Origin: Corynebacterium amycolatum SK46
GTDB lineage: Bacteria; Actinomycetota; Actinomycetes; Mycobacteriales; Mycobacteriaceae
DNA length: 64,000 nucleotides
Direction: 5' to 3'
Assembly (NCBI RefSeq): GCF_000173655.1
Contig: NZ_ABZU01000001.1
Coordinates: forward strand, 344,231-408,230
Position 1 is the stretch's first letter; each line of letters opens with the position of its first letter. Below, one piece after another: positions 45,932-55,249 of this stretch. The position numbers were made by a program, and so were the translations under genes. Below the pieces are notes generated by a model. The model did not search any database and was not told the origin of the DNA. It was given only the letters and a program-made list of their open reading frames with translations.

Positions 45932-47775
45932 TGCATGCCGTAATTCCAACAATCGACTCTGCAATTCAGAAGTTCCATTCCACGAATTTGCTGGCAAATA
46001 ATGCCATCCATATCCAGCCCAACTTGGCCGGCTACTCACAGGTTCCGTCACTCCAGCTGGTGGCGACAGAACACAGTCTCGCAATTTCCGGCAGTTCGGG
46101 AAGCTCTGCCGCCGTCGGACTGTCTCTGGGCAAACAGCTCACGTGGGCACAAACGAATCTCGCTGACTTCCGCCGCGTGATCACTGAGCACGAATCCACG
46201 ATGAACCGGATTCTTCGAAGCATTAACCCGTTCAATGGTGACGGCGCTTCTCTTGCTGAAGTAGCGCGAACAAGCGGTGTATTTCAGCGTCGGCCAATGT
46301 TTGAAGCTGGAAGTCTAACTTTCGCGCCAGTCACACTTTCTGCGGAACTCGGTCTCGATGCGAAGTCCCTACTATCCATGTTTTCCTCGACAAACGACGG
46401 TGCCGTAGCCGAGGCAATCGCCTACTGGAACAACTTCGCCGAAACTATGACCACGTTGGCCAGCAATCTAACCTCCATCTCATCTGGCTTGGTGTCGAGC
46501 AACAGCGGTGCGGTCTTCTCTGCTGCTGACTCCACAATGAAAGGTCTGGCCGCACGCGCAACCAGCATCGCCACCGCATCTGAGGTCATGGCCGGACACC
46601 TTGCCGTTTTGCCGTCCGTGAAGGCGATGGCTGTCAATGCACTATCGGCGATTGAGGCCGAGTCCAAGGCACTCCCAAACCCTGGCGCGCAAAAGGCTTT
46701 TGAGCAGGCCGAGGTAGCGGCCTTTCTCTCTGGTCCGTATACCGCACAGCTACAGACAGCTATTCCCCGAATTCCGAACCTGGTATCTGCCGATGCGGGA
46801 AGTGGTGTGACTGCCGAGGTTTCCGTTGGAGCCACAGTCGCCGGGCGTTCTGGAACTAGTCAGTTCGGTCTTTCGCCTGCGGGGATGACTGGAAGCATGC
46901 ATGCCGCCAGCGCACCAGTTGGCGCCACCTCAACTGTTCCGGATTCTCCAACACCGCAATCCACAGCCGCGAGTGCTTCCGCTCCTTCGCAGGTTCAACC
47001 GAGCACTTCGACTTTGTCGAGCCCCACCAATCCGTCTGCTACCCCTGTGCACTCCGCATCACCTGGCAGCCCAACGAGCTCCACAATCTCGTCAACATCC
47101 CCGACCGGTACATCAGCCATGGCTCAACCGAACGCGGCGAATCCGACCATGGTCGCCCCTTCGGGAGCGGGCGCCCCACTTCAACACACATCACCGCAAG
47201 GAGTTTCGTCTTACGGAGTTCACGGCAACCGGCCAGCTGGCTCCCTCGGTGCAGGACGCACTGCGGGGCTTACGCCAGCAGGCAATATCCCGGCACTGCC
47301 TTCTTATGGAAACGCAAACCCCCGTCCGCCGGCCTCGGGACTTCCGACTTCGAGTCCCGGTCGTATGCCAACGCCAACAGCAGGTCGTGGGATGGGAACC
47401 GGCTTGGGTGCCGGGGTCGCGGGTTCTGCCTTGCCAAACGCCTCGAATAGCCCCGCACAGCGCGGAAGTGGATTGATGAATTCTCTAATCAGCGCGCGCA
47501 ACAGCACTGCTACCGGAACTACGGGTGCAGCTGGCGGAACCGCGGGCACCGCTGCTGGAAACCGTGGTACAGGGGCTTTCGCGGCCACCACTGCGGGTAA
47601 CCGTGGCGGACTGCTCCAAAAGGACTCCGCACCGTCGGCACGCAAGCTGACAAATGTTGCCACCATCAGGGATAACGATGCCGGCGCTTTCGAGCAGAAC
47701 GAATACCAGAAGGAGCTTTTCGGAGATGCGCCAATTACTATCCCGGCGGTGATTGGGCACAACGTCCGAGCGTAA
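45928..47775 (+). CDS. PPE/Esp-like protein, possible type VII secretion substrate
   Basis: 615 residues, no signal peptide. Residues 1-285 are predicted helical; 160-245 (AIAYWNNFAETMTTLASNLTS ... SNSGAVFSAADSTMKGLAAR) resemble the W-x-G helical hairpin of PPE and EspB/EspE proteins, with Trp167 and an SNSG turn in place of WxG. Residues 300-570 are disordered, rich in Pro, Ser, Thr, Ala and Gly. A short conserved-looking end follows (EYQKELFGDAPITIPAVIGH). A canonical YxxxD/E export signal is not seen after the hairpin. Coupled to the DUF3558 lipoprotein gene by a four-base overlap. No secretion machinery gene is in the window. Confidence 0.65.
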   Translation: MMHAVIPTIDSAIQKFHSTNLLANNAIHIQPNLAGYSQVPSLQLVATEHSLAISGSSGSSAAVGLSLGKQLTWAQTNLADFRRVITEHESTMNRILRSINPFNGDGASLAEVARTSGVFQRRPMFEAGSLTFAPVTLSAELGLDAKSLLSMFSSTNDGAVAEAIAYWNNFAETMTTLASNLTSISSGLVSSNSGAVFSAADSTMKGLAARATSIATASEVMAGHLAVLPSVKAMAVNALSAIEAESKALPNPGAQKAFEQAEVAAFLSGPYTAQLQTAIPRIPNLVSADAGSGVTAEVSVGATVAGRSGTSQFGLSPAGMTGSMHAASAPVGATSTVPDSPTPQSTAASASAPSQVQPSTSTLSSPTNPSATPVHSASPGSPTSSTISSTSPTGTSAMAQPNAANPTMVAPSGAGAPLQHTSPQGVSSYGVHGNRPAGSLGAGRTAGLTPAGNIPALPSYGNANPRPPASGLPTSSPGRMPTPTAGRGMGTGLGAGVAGSALPNASNSPAQRGSGLMNSLISARNSTATGTTGAAGGTAGTAAGNRGTGAFAATTAGNRGGLLQKDSAPSARKLTNVATIRDNDAGAFEQNEYQKELFGDAPITIPAVIGHNVRA

Positions 47776-47953
47776 AATCAGCGCGTCCAAGCTGATCCTT
47801 ACCCGCTCGGGCGCCACGGGGAGATTGAACGGCGTCCGTGAATTCGTACCTCAACAACGCCTTCAACTTAGACACTTTTTCACCGGCTCCTTGGGCGGGA
47901 TTGGCTCACTTTTCTCGTAGTTTTGGGACTAATTCGCCGCTTCTCCAAAAGTT

Positions 47954-47983
47954 GTAACTAAACCGAACGTTCGTTACAGTTAC
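47954..47983 (+). promoter_or_regulatory. 30-bp palindromic operator at the MFS gene
   Basis: Two 15-base halves (GTAACTAAACCGAAC and GTTCGTTACAGTTAC) are reverse complements with two or three mismatches; the centre CGAACGTTCG is perfect. It lies five bases before the MFS start, fits a TetR dimer or pair of dimers, and the cognate regulator is probably encoded by the second gene, at 49471. Confidence 0.85.
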
Positions 47984-47987
47984 TGGA

Positions 47988-49484
47988 ATGTCAAGTACCG
48001 ACCACGCCGCTTCCACTAGGGCTAATCCGCCCACTCCAGTCACCCATAGGTGGGTCTTCCTCGCTATCATCAGCGCCGGCCTACTACTCATCGGCATAGA
48101 TAACTCGGTGCTCTACACTGCCCTGCCGGTTCTGCGCGAGCAGCTCCACACAACCGAGTTGGAGGGTCTATGGATCATCAATGCCTACCCACTGGTGATC
48201 TCCGCACTCCTCCTCGGCACAGGCACCCTGGGCGACCGCATCGGTCACCGCAAGATGTTTCTTGTGGGCCTGACAATTTTTGGCTTCTCTTCCCTGGCCG
48301 CGGCCTTTGCGCCGCACGCCTGGGCGCTGGTCATCGCCCGCGGCTGCCTAGGACTGGGCGCCGCGACCATGATGCCGGCCACCCTCGCACTACTACGTGA
48401 GACCTTCCACCACCCTCGTGAACTTGCCACAGCTATTGGCATTTGGTCAGCCACAGCAACACTGGGCGCTGCCGCTGGCCCCGTCGTCGGCGGTTTCCTA
48501 TTAGAGCACTTTTGGTGGGGCTCAATCTTCCTTATCAACATCCCTGTCGCAGTTTTCGCAATCATTGGCACGCTGATTTTCGCTCCACCGAATCAGCCCA
48601 ACGCGGCCAAGCGCTGGGATTTTCTCACCAGCCTCTACGCGATGTTGGCCATGCTGGGTCTGGTTTCGCTCATCAAGGAACTCGCTGGCCATCGCTCCTC
48701 CACCGTCATCGTCGCAGCTATCGCCTGTGGGCTAGTGGGCGCGGTACTGTTTCAGCGTCGTCAGGCACGCCTTACCGAACCCCTCATCGACTTTTCGGTC
48801 TTCCGTTCGCCGATGTTTTCCGGTGGCGTGCTGGCAGCCGCGCTTGCCATGTTTGTCCTGGCAGGCGCCGAATTGATGACGACGCAGCGCTTCCAGATTT
48901 CCGTGGGATACGCACCACTCGACGCGGGCTTGCTAGTTGCCACCGCGGCACTGGCCTCCTTGCCAGTTGGTGTCATCGGCGGCATGGTGCTGCATCGAGT
49001 GGGTTTCCGCACACTCATCACCGGCGGCTTCCTCCTCAACGCCGTCGGTCTGGCAGGCATGTACTACGGCGTTTCTTCGGGCAATTTCCCGCTCATGATT
49101 GCGGGATTGATACTTCTCGGCGCCGGCGCAGGTTCTGTGATGTCGGTGTCGTCGACCGCGATTATCGGCTCAGCCCCGAGGTCAAAGGCAGGTATGGCGG
49201 CGGCGATGGAATCCGTGTCCTACGAATTTGGCACACTGATCACCGTCGCAATCACAGGCAGTCTCCTACCCATGTTCTACGCCCTGTTCACGCCTGTCGA
49301 CGCCACTATCTCGCTCACCGATGCGCTTCACACGCCAGCGCTTAACGACGGCGCCCGCGCAGGCCTCGACAGTTCCTACCTGGCCATTTTGATTATCCTG
49401 GCTATCGTTGCTGTCATCGCAGCGATTGCGACTGCGGTGACATTCCGCGGCAACCCGAAGGAGACTGAATATGCGCACGAGTAA
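47988..49484 (+). CDS. DHA2-family MFS drug exporter
   Basis: 498 residues with 14 hydrophobic segments. Motifs: DNSVLYTALPVLREQL (helix 1, D1-type), GDRIGHRKMFLVG (motif A) and the helix 5 antiporter motif WSATATLGAAAGPVVGGFL (motif C). The QacA/SmvA/LfrA group exports cationic dyes, biocides and quinolones. The palindromic operator overlaps its promoter, and the TetR gene overlaps its 3' end by 14 bases, so pump and repressor share one message and feedback is expected. Confidence 0.9.
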   Translation: MSSTDHAASTRANPPTPVTHRWVFLAIISAGLLLIGIDNSVLYTALPVLREQLHTTELEGLWIINAYPLVISALLLGTGTLGDRIGHRKMFLVGLTIFGFSSLAAAFAPHAWALVIARGCLGLGAATMMPATLALLRETFHHPRELATAIGIWSATATLGAAAGPVVGGFLLEHFWWGSIFLINIPVAVFAIIGTLIFAPPNQPNAAKRWDFLTSLYAMLAMLGLVSLIKELAGHRSSTVIVAAIACGLVGAVLFQRRQARLTEPLIDFSVFRSPMFSGGVLAAALAMFVLAGAELMTTQRFQISVGYAPLDAGLLVATAALASLPVGVIGGMVLHRVGFRTLITGGFLLNAVGLAGMYYGVSSGNFPLMIAGLILLGAGAGSVMSVSSTAIIGSAPRSKAGMAAAMESVSYEFGTLITVAITGSLLPMFYALFTPVDATISLTDALHTPALNDGARAGLDSSYLAILIILAIVAVIAAIATAVTFRGNPKETEYAHE

Positions 49485-50016
49485 GCGCACTGCCATCCTC
49501 GACACAATCGTTGAGATTATCGAGACAAGCGGTTTTTCCGAGGTCACCTACGAAAATGTCGCAACTCAATGCGGAATGAGTAAATCAGGGTTGATTTACC
49601 ACTTCCCCTCCCGCGAAGACATGATTCGCAGCGTCCATGAGCACATGGCGCAGTTATGGGAGGAGGAGCTTATCGAAGCCGCCGGCGGACCTGCGGAGGA
49701 GGTATCCCCCGCCAACCGCTTACGCGCGAACCTCCAAGTCTCGCTGGATACCGCAACGAGGGCTGAGCTACTTATGTCCATCGACTCTGCCACCAACCCG
49801 GAGCTGCGCGAGATTTGGACGCGCCTTTTGCGCCGATGGAATCCACCGGTAGAACAGATCGCCACCAACGAGGATGCCTGCATGGCCTACGTTGTCCAAA
49901 TGATTTCCGATGGACTCTGGGCCAACGACTACCTCAACGGCAATCAGCTCACGAAAGCGCAGCGTATGGCAATTGCCGAGACTGCGGCAAAGCTGATTCC
50001 AGAGTCAATGGAGTAG
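49471..50016 (+). CDS. TetR-family repressor of the MFS pump
   Basis: 181 residues. N-terminal helix-turn-helix: ILDTIVEIIETSGFSEVTYENVATQCGMSKSGLIYHFPSREDM. The C-terminal ligand domain is of the TetR_C type found with DHA2 pumps. It starts within the last codons of the pump gene. Its operator is most likely the 30-bp palindrome at 47954-47983. Confidence 0.9.
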   Translation: MRTSKRTAILDTIVEIIETSGFSEVTYENVATQCGMSKSGLIYHFPSREDMIRSVHEHMAQLWEEELIEAAGGPAEEVSPANRLRANLQVSLDTATRAELLMSIDSATNPELREIWTRLLRRWNPPVEQIATNEDACMAYVVQMISDGLWANDYLNGNQLTKAQRMAIAETAAKLIPESME

Positions 50017-50022
50017 CCAGCT

Positions 50023-51225
50023 CTAGACGCCCTTGCGCTGAACATCCTTGAGCTCGGAGTCAGCAGCCAAGCCATAGTTAGCGCCCTCATAGACAGCCTT
50101 TGCTCGATTCGTTCCATCGAGCACATACTCACTAAAGGACAACACCAGCGAGCCGAGCACATTCTTGGACGGATCATCCAGGTAGGTGCCGTGGTAGGAA
50201 CCGGTGACTACCGCCTCCCAGGCAGGCCCTGCAGCATCGCGGTAACCACGTCGATCCGCATCAAGAGGAACGATGTCCTCATGTTCCGCAATGGCAACTA
50301 GGCTCGGAATCTCCGGCGGGGTGGAAATCAGTCCAGCGTCGGAAGGCCCTGGGTTGATGGCGACCAGCCCACGGGTGACCATATCGATACCCGCAGCCTG
50401 GAAGGCCTTATCCATCCTGTTGTTCAGGAAGATCGCAGAGCCGCCACCTGCAGAGTGCCCGACCAGCATCGTGCGGGAGAAATCGATCTTGCCTGCAAGT
50501 GGCGTGGACTCGTCCTCATTGGCCGCTGCAGCAACTGAAGCTGCCAGCACCATCTGTGGCGCGAACCAGTTGGTGAAGTTGTAGCCAAGAGCCACGACAT
50601 ATCCGTGGCTTGCATAGAGTCGCGCTTGCGCGTCGTACATACCTGGCTCAGTACCAATGCCAGGGCTCAGAACCATCAGCGGCGCGGACTCCATGGAGTC
50701 AATATCCGCCGGGTAGATAAGCTGTGCGCCAACTGGGGAGGCGTTGGCCGATTCAGGCAATACGTCATAGCAACCGGTGGTGCCGTGGACACCGTGGAGG
50801 TCCCGCAGTACGCGGTTGTAGATGGTGTAGACGACACCATCACATGGCATAGCTTCACGGGTTGCGGCAACTGGGTGGGAGCCCATCGCTCCGAACTCCT
50901 TGCGCAGCTGCCCCGCTTCTGACGCGAACGGCTCAGTAATATGGCCACTTTCACCGCCGGAGGTGCCGCGGTTGGCGCCACCCATTACATCCACCAGGCC
51001 ACCGCCAATTTTGTCCACGATTTCCGAATTCTGATAGTCGATGGCGCTTTCACGTGCAGTGATGTCCGGTAGCTGACCAATGCGCGGTGCCGCCTGCGCT
51101 GGCACCTGTCCGCCGAGAACTACACCGGCTGCGAGCGAGAGAGCAACCACCTTCGAGAACGTGCGCGCCCACCCTTGACGGGATGCCGGCACGGTCTTTC
51201 CGGCGGCACTTAGTGAACCAATCAT
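50023..51225 (-). CDS. Secreted alpha/beta hydrolase
   Basis: 400 residues with a signal peptide (hydrophobic core VVALSLAAGVVLGG, cleavage after AQA). The nucleophile elbow GHSAGGGSAIFLN carries the serine; an aspartate in PLDADRRGY and a histidine in GSYHGTYLD may complete the triad, with YVVALGYNFTNW lining the oxyanion side. The layout resembles platelet-activating-factor acetylhydrolase/cutinase-like lipases. Substrate unknown. AAGGA precedes the ATG. Converges on the TetR gene with six bases between. Confidence 0.83.
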   Translation of the reverse strand: MIGSLSAAGKTVPASRQGWARTFSKVVALSLAAGVVLGGQVPAQAAPRIGQLPDITARESAIDYQNSEIVDKIGGGLVDVMGGANRGTSGGESGHITEPFASEAGQLRKEFGAMGSHPVAATREAMPCDGVVYTIYNRVLRDLHGVHGTTGCYDVLPESANASPVGAQLIYPADIDSMESAPLMVLSPGIGTEPGMYDAQARLYASHGYVVALGYNFTNWFAPQMVLAASVAAAANEDESTPLAGKIDFSRTMLVGHSAGGGSAIFLNNRMDKAFQAAGIDMVTRGLVAINPGPSDAGLISTPPEIPSLVAIAEHEDIVPLDADRRGYRDAAGPAWEAVVTGSYHGTYLDDPSKNVLGSLVLSFSEYVLDGTNRAKAVYEGANYGLAADSELKDVQRKGV

Positions 51226-51600
51226 CGTTTTCCTTAACTCTTACCAAGAACCTAGGAATACGAATCTACCTAATACGTAAAGATAGAAATACCCTCCCCC
51301 ATATTTCACCCCTCAAACAATCATCCAGGGCGCTAGAAATGTTCACTCTCGCCCAAAATTAACACCTCCACCCCCATTTCCTACCCTCTCTGCAAGAGCG
51401 CGCAAATTCAGAAAACCCACCTCACCACCGTTACCCACATATTTTTATTATCTTTTTCCGCAAACGCCTCCGCTGCCTCCCTACCAGCGCATACCTTATT
51501 GACACCAAGGAGAAAGCGGCCACACCCACACTCACTGTTAACCGACAATCGAGTGCGCATGGCCCTTAATAAAACCCCCGAACAGAAAAGAACTCCCACA
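51226..51600. other. Gene-free region upstream of pntA
   Basis: 375 bases between divergent genes, AT-rich near 51440-51460. I see no reading frame with a ribosome site, no terminator and no riboswitch. A TTGACA at 51499-51504 lacks a -10 at the right distance. It holds the pntA promoter and that of the secreted hydrolase. Confidence 0.6.
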
Positions 51601-53190
51601 ATGAGAATCGGCATCCCCTTAGAACCCGATCCCCAGCAAACAATTGTGGCTGCGACCCCGGAGACCGTCGGCAAACTCGTCAAGCTTGGCTACGAGGTCG
51701 CCGTGCAGGCTAACGCTGGCATGGCTGCTAAGTTCACCGACGCGGACTACGAATCCGCCGGTGCCACCATTGTCGACGAGTCCGTCTGGCACAGCGATAT
51801 CGTCGTAACGCTCGACACTCCGCCGGAGCAGTTCCGTGCACTGCTTAACGACGGTGCCATGCTGATTAGCCGACTTGCGCCAGGCCGAAACGAAGAACTG
51901 GTCGAAGAGCTCGCGCAACGCAACATCACTGCCCTTGCTATGGATGCAGTTCCCCGCATTTCCAGGGCACAGTCGATGGACGTGCTGTCGTCGATGGCCA
52001 ACATCGGCGGCTACCGCGCAGTTGTCGAAGCGGCTTCTGCATATGGTCGCCTTTTCACTGGTCAGGTGACTGCCGCAGGCAAGATGCCACCAGCTACCGT
52101 TTACGTCATCGGCGCTGGTGTCGGCGGACTTGCGGCGATTGGTACGGCCAACTCGATGGGCGCGATTGTCAAGGCAACAGACCTGCGCCCTGAAGCCGGT
52201 GAGCAAGTCGAATCGATGGGTGCGGAGTTCATCCCGATTCCGGCCGCGACCGAGAAGTCCGAAGATGGCTACGCCAAGGAAATGACCAATGATCAGGCTG
52301 CCGCTGCCGCGAAGCTCTACTCCGAGCAGTCCGCCCAGGCTGACATTGTCATCACCACCGCGAATATCCCGGGTCGTCGCTCTCCACTGCTGCTGACTGC
52401 TGCCGATGTTGCAGCTATGAAGCCAGGCAGCGTCATCGTCGATATGGCTGCCGCCGGTGGTGGTAACTGCGAGATGACGGTTCCAGGCAAGACCATTGTC
52501 ACGGACAACGGTGTGACCATCATCGGTTACACCGACCTTGCAGGACGTCTGCCCGCGCAGGCATCGTCGCTGTACGGCCAGAACATCTTCAACCTGTTCA
52601 AGCTGATTACGCCAGAAAAGGATGGCTCTCCGGTTCTCAATCTCGAGGACGAGATTATCCGTGGCATCACGGTGACAAAGGCTCGCCCACAGAATGGCGC
52701 CGGCTCTACCGGAGCTGAGATTCTCTGGCCACCACCGCCAATCAAGGTCGCTGTCACCCCTGCTGCCCCGCTGCAGGAGCAGCAGGCTCACCAGGCCGCA
52801 TTAGAAGAGAGTGCGCCGGAGAAGGTTTCCTTCATGGGATCGGGCATGGGCTCGAAGATTGCTCTGGGCCTGACGGCACTGCTGGCAATTGTGGTTATGC
52901 TCAGCGCACCGCACAGCGTGAGCGCCAACTTCATGGTTCTCACTTTGGCTATCGTGCTTGGCTTCTACGTGATCTCCGCGGTCACGCCGCGCCTGCACAC
53001 ACCGCTGATGTCTGAGACCAACGCGATTTCCGGCATTGTTCTGGTGGGTGCGATTCTCCAGGTGGGAAGCTCCAACCTGTTGGTTTCCGGTCTCGCGTTC
53101 GCGGCCATCGTGGTCAGCTCCATCAATATCTTCGGCGGTTTCGCCGTCACCGACCGCATGCTTGGCATGTTTGTGAAAGAGGAGGCATAA
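51601..53190 (+). CDS. pntA: NAD(P) transhydrogenase subunit alpha
   Basis: 529 residues. Starts MRIGIPLEPDP; the N-terminal NAD(H) domain dI has VIGAGVGGLAAIGTANSMGA and DLRPEAGEQ, then DMAAAGGGNCEMTVPG; the C-terminal 130 residues hold about four membrane helices (from SKIALGLTALLAIVVMLS). With PntB it couples proton entry to hydride transfer from NADH to NADP, a NADPH source that many corynebacteria lack or carry variably. ATG 51601 is preferred to ATG 51559, which adds a charged head. Confidence 0.93.
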   Translation: MRIGIPLEPDPQQTIVAATPETVGKLVKLGYEVAVQANAGMAAKFTDADYESAGATIVDESVWHSDIVVTLDTPPEQFRALLNDGAMLISRLAPGRNEELVEELAQRNITALAMDAVPRISRAQSMDVLSSMANIGGYRAVVEAASAYGRLFTGQVTAAGKMPPATVYVIGAGVGGLAAIGTANSMGAIVKATDLRPEAGEQVESMGAEFIPIPAATEKSEDGYAKEMTNDQAAAAAKLYSEQSAQADIVITTANIPGRRSPLLLTAADVAAMKPGSVIVDMAAAGGGNCEMTVPGKTIVTDNGVTIIGYTDLAGRLPAQASSLYGQNIFNLFKLITPEKDGSPVLNLEDEIIRGITVTKARPQNGAGSTGAEILWPPPPIKVAVTPAAPLQEQQAHQAALEESAPEKVSFMGSGMGSKIALGLTALLAIVVMLSAPHSVSANFMVLTLAIVLGFYVISAVTPRLHTPLMSETNAISGIVLVGAILQVGSSNLLVSGLAFAAIVVSSINIFGGFAVTDRMLGMFVKEEA

Positions 53191-53196
53191 AGTCTA

Positions 53197-54672
53197 ATGG
53201 CTAGCATTGATACTGCTTCGCTTCTGGACTGGACCTACCGCCTGTCCAACGTCGGCTACATTGTCGCCGCCGTCCTGTTCCTCGCTGCCCTCTCGGGCCT
53301 GTCCAAGCCGGAGACCGCTCGCCGCGGAAACGCCTTCGGTATTGCTGGTATGGCTGTCGCCGTTGTCATTGCCATCTTCCAGGCACTGGTCACCGCTGAC
53401 ACCAAGCCGGACACTCACCTCTCTCCGCTGGCCACTCTGATCCTCATCGCTGTCGCTATCGGCATCGGTGGTGTCATCGGCATCACTCGCGCTCGCAGCG
53501 TCGCCATGACTGGCATGCCGCAGCTAATTGCACTGTTCAACGGTCTGGTCGGCCTCGGGGCCATCTTCATCGGCTTCAACTCCTACATCTTCGCCGAAGA
53601 TGTCACCGCCGATGCTCAGAAGTTCCACCTGGGTGAGGTCTACATCGGTGTCTTCATCGGTGCCGTGACCTTCACTGGCTCCATCGTCGCCGGCCTGAAG
53701 CTCTCCGAGAAGATCAAGGGCTCGCCGCTGCTGCTGCCGGGCCGCAACGCTCTGAACATTGCCATCCTGGTGGTCACTCTGGTTCTCCTGGCTGTCTTCA
53801 TCGCAACCGGTACCAACGGTGGAGCCGTCGCATGGGCCTGCATGGTCGGAGTTACTGCCTTGGGCCTGTTCTTGGGCTGGCACTTGGTCATCGCTATCGG
53901 CGGTGGCGACATGCCGGTCGTCGTGTCCATCATGAACTCCTACTCCGGTTGGGCCGCTGCTTTCACCGGCCTCATGCTTGGCAACCCACTGCTCATCATC
54001 ACCGGTGCACTGGTCGGTTCCTCCGGCGCCTACCTGTCCTACATCATGTGTGAGGCCATGAACCGATCCTTCGCCAACGTTATTCTGGGCGGCTTTGGCT
54101 CCGAAGCTACGTCGGCAAGCGCTGTGGAAGGCTCCCACACTGAGGTCAACCACGAGGACACCGCAGAAATCCTGCGCAACGCGGACAAGATTCTCATTGC
54201 TCCGGGCTACGGTATGGCTGTGGCACAGGCTCAGTACGCCGTCGCCGATCTGGTACGCAACTTGCGTGCCGACGGTAAGGAAGTGGTATTCGGTATCCAC
54301 CCAGTCGCCGGCCGCCTGCCGGGTCACATGAATGTGCTGCTGGCCGAAGCCAAGGTTCCGTACGACATCGTGCTGGAACTCGACGAGGTCAACGACGACT
54401 TCGCCGATGTGGACGTCACTCTGGTCATCGGCGCAAATGACACCGTCAACCCGATGGCGGAACAGCCGGGCTCTCCGATTGCGGGCATGCCGGTGCTGAA
54501 GGTGTGGGAATCTGAGCGTGTGATTGTTTTGAAGCGTTCGATGGGGTCAGGTTACTCGGGCGTCCAGAACCCACTGTTCTTCAACGAGAACACTGACATG
54601 CTCATCGGTGATGCGAAGGCCAGCATCGATTCCCTGAACCGCATCCTGTCGGATTCGAAGGTCAACGCTTAG
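53197..54672 (+). CDS. pntB: NAD(P) transhydrogenase subunit beta
   Basis: 491 residues. Nine or so membrane helices in the first 280 residues, then the NADP-binding domain dIII with [33 protein letters not shown] and [25 protein letters not shown], and [16 protein letters not shown] at the end. It starts six bases after pntA. Its message probably ends at the hairpin at 54743-54784, inside the convergent gene. Confidence 0.95.
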   Translation: MASIDTASLLDWTYRLSNVGYIVAAVLFLAALSGLSKPETARRGNAFGIAGMAVAVVIAIFQALVTADTKPDTHLSPLATLILIAVAIGIGGVIGITRARSVAMTGMPQLIALFNGLVGLGAIFIGFNSYIFAEDVTADAQKFHLGEVYIGVFIGAVTFTGSIVAGLKLSEKIKGSPLLLPGRNALNIAILVVTLVLLAVFIATGTNGGAVAWACMVGVTALGLFLGWHLVIAIGGGDMPVVVSIMNSYSGWAAAFTGLMLGNPLLIITGALVGSSGAYLSYIMCEAMNRSFANVILGGFGSEATSASAVEGSHTEVNHEDTAEILRNADKILIAPGYGMAVAQAQYAVADLVRNLRADGKEVVFGIHPVAGRLPGHMNVLLAEAKVPYDIVLELDEVNDDFADVDVTLVIGANDTVNPMAEQPGSPIAGMPVLKVWESERVIVLKRSMGSGYSGVQNPLFFNENTDMLIGDAKASIDSLNRILSDSKVNA

Positions 54673-54706
54673 CACTTCGAATAAGCAGCGCCTCGGCAGT
54701 CATTAC

Positions 54707-55162
54707 CTATGCTGCGTCACGCACCATCGTGATGTGCTCAATGCCGGCTTCCATGAAGGTCTCCCCGACCTCATGGAAGCCGGCTTTTGCGTAAACACCC
54801 TTCGCCTGGGTCTGAGCATGCAAAACCAGCCCGGTATTCGGGTGGTCTGCAATGACCTGCCGCAGTAGCTGTGACGACAGTCCTGTGCCGCGAGCCGCAG
54901 CATCGACGACAACGCGGCCGATTGTGCGCGGGTAGCTCGACGAAAACTCATCGAGCGTGTCAATCACACGCAAGTACGCAATAATCTTGCGGGAGTCATT
55001 GGCGTCGCGGATGAAATAGTGCTCCGCGGTGTCTTCTAAGTCGCGCCAGTCCATTTCCGGCTCAGCGCAGGATTGCTCTAGGTAGAACACGTCGGTGCGC
55101 AGTGCAGAGATGGCGTAAGCATCGGTCACGCTGAGATCGGAAAAGGAAGCGCGTTCAATCAT
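54707..55162 (-). CDS. ElaA-type GNAT acetyltransferase
   Basis: 151 residues from ATG 55162. ElaA marks: ALRTDVFYLEQSCAEPEMDWRDLE, then ARGTGLSSQLLRQVIADHP (acetyl-CoA loop) and the C-terminal YAKAGFHEVGETFMEAGIEH. Acceptor unknown. Codons for AGFHE and FMEAG sit on the two arms of a strong hairpin that probably stops pntAB transcription from the other strand. Confidence 0.88.
   Translation of the reverse strand: MIERASFSDLSVTDAYAISALRTDVFYLEQSCAEPEMDWRDLEDTAEHYFIRDANDSRKIIAYLRVIDTLDEFSSSYPRTIGRVVVDAAARGTGLSSQLLRQVIADHPNTGLVLHAQTQAKGVYAKAGFHEVGETFMEAGIEHITMVRDAA
54743..54788 (+). terminator. pntAB terminator embedded in the elaA coding region
   Basis: Read on the + strand, GCCGGCTTCCATGAAGGTC (54743-54761) pairs with GACCTCATGGAAGCCGGC (54767-54784) with one bulged base and a 5-base loop, followed by TTTTGC. 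The stem is about 18 bp. It lies some 70 bases after the pntB stop, inside the antisense elaA gene, and no other terminator separates the two. Confidence 0.75.
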
Positions 55163-55249
55163 GGTGGCTGATTTTACTGCGAAGAGCTGTGTGACGCTGA
55201 TAGCTGGCAAACGTAGTGGCGCACCATCGCGCAGAATGACGCCGCAGAC

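Noticed and set aside
51619..52791. 390-codon open frame antisense to pntA
   Set aside because: Shadow of pntA; no start signal and no homology pattern.
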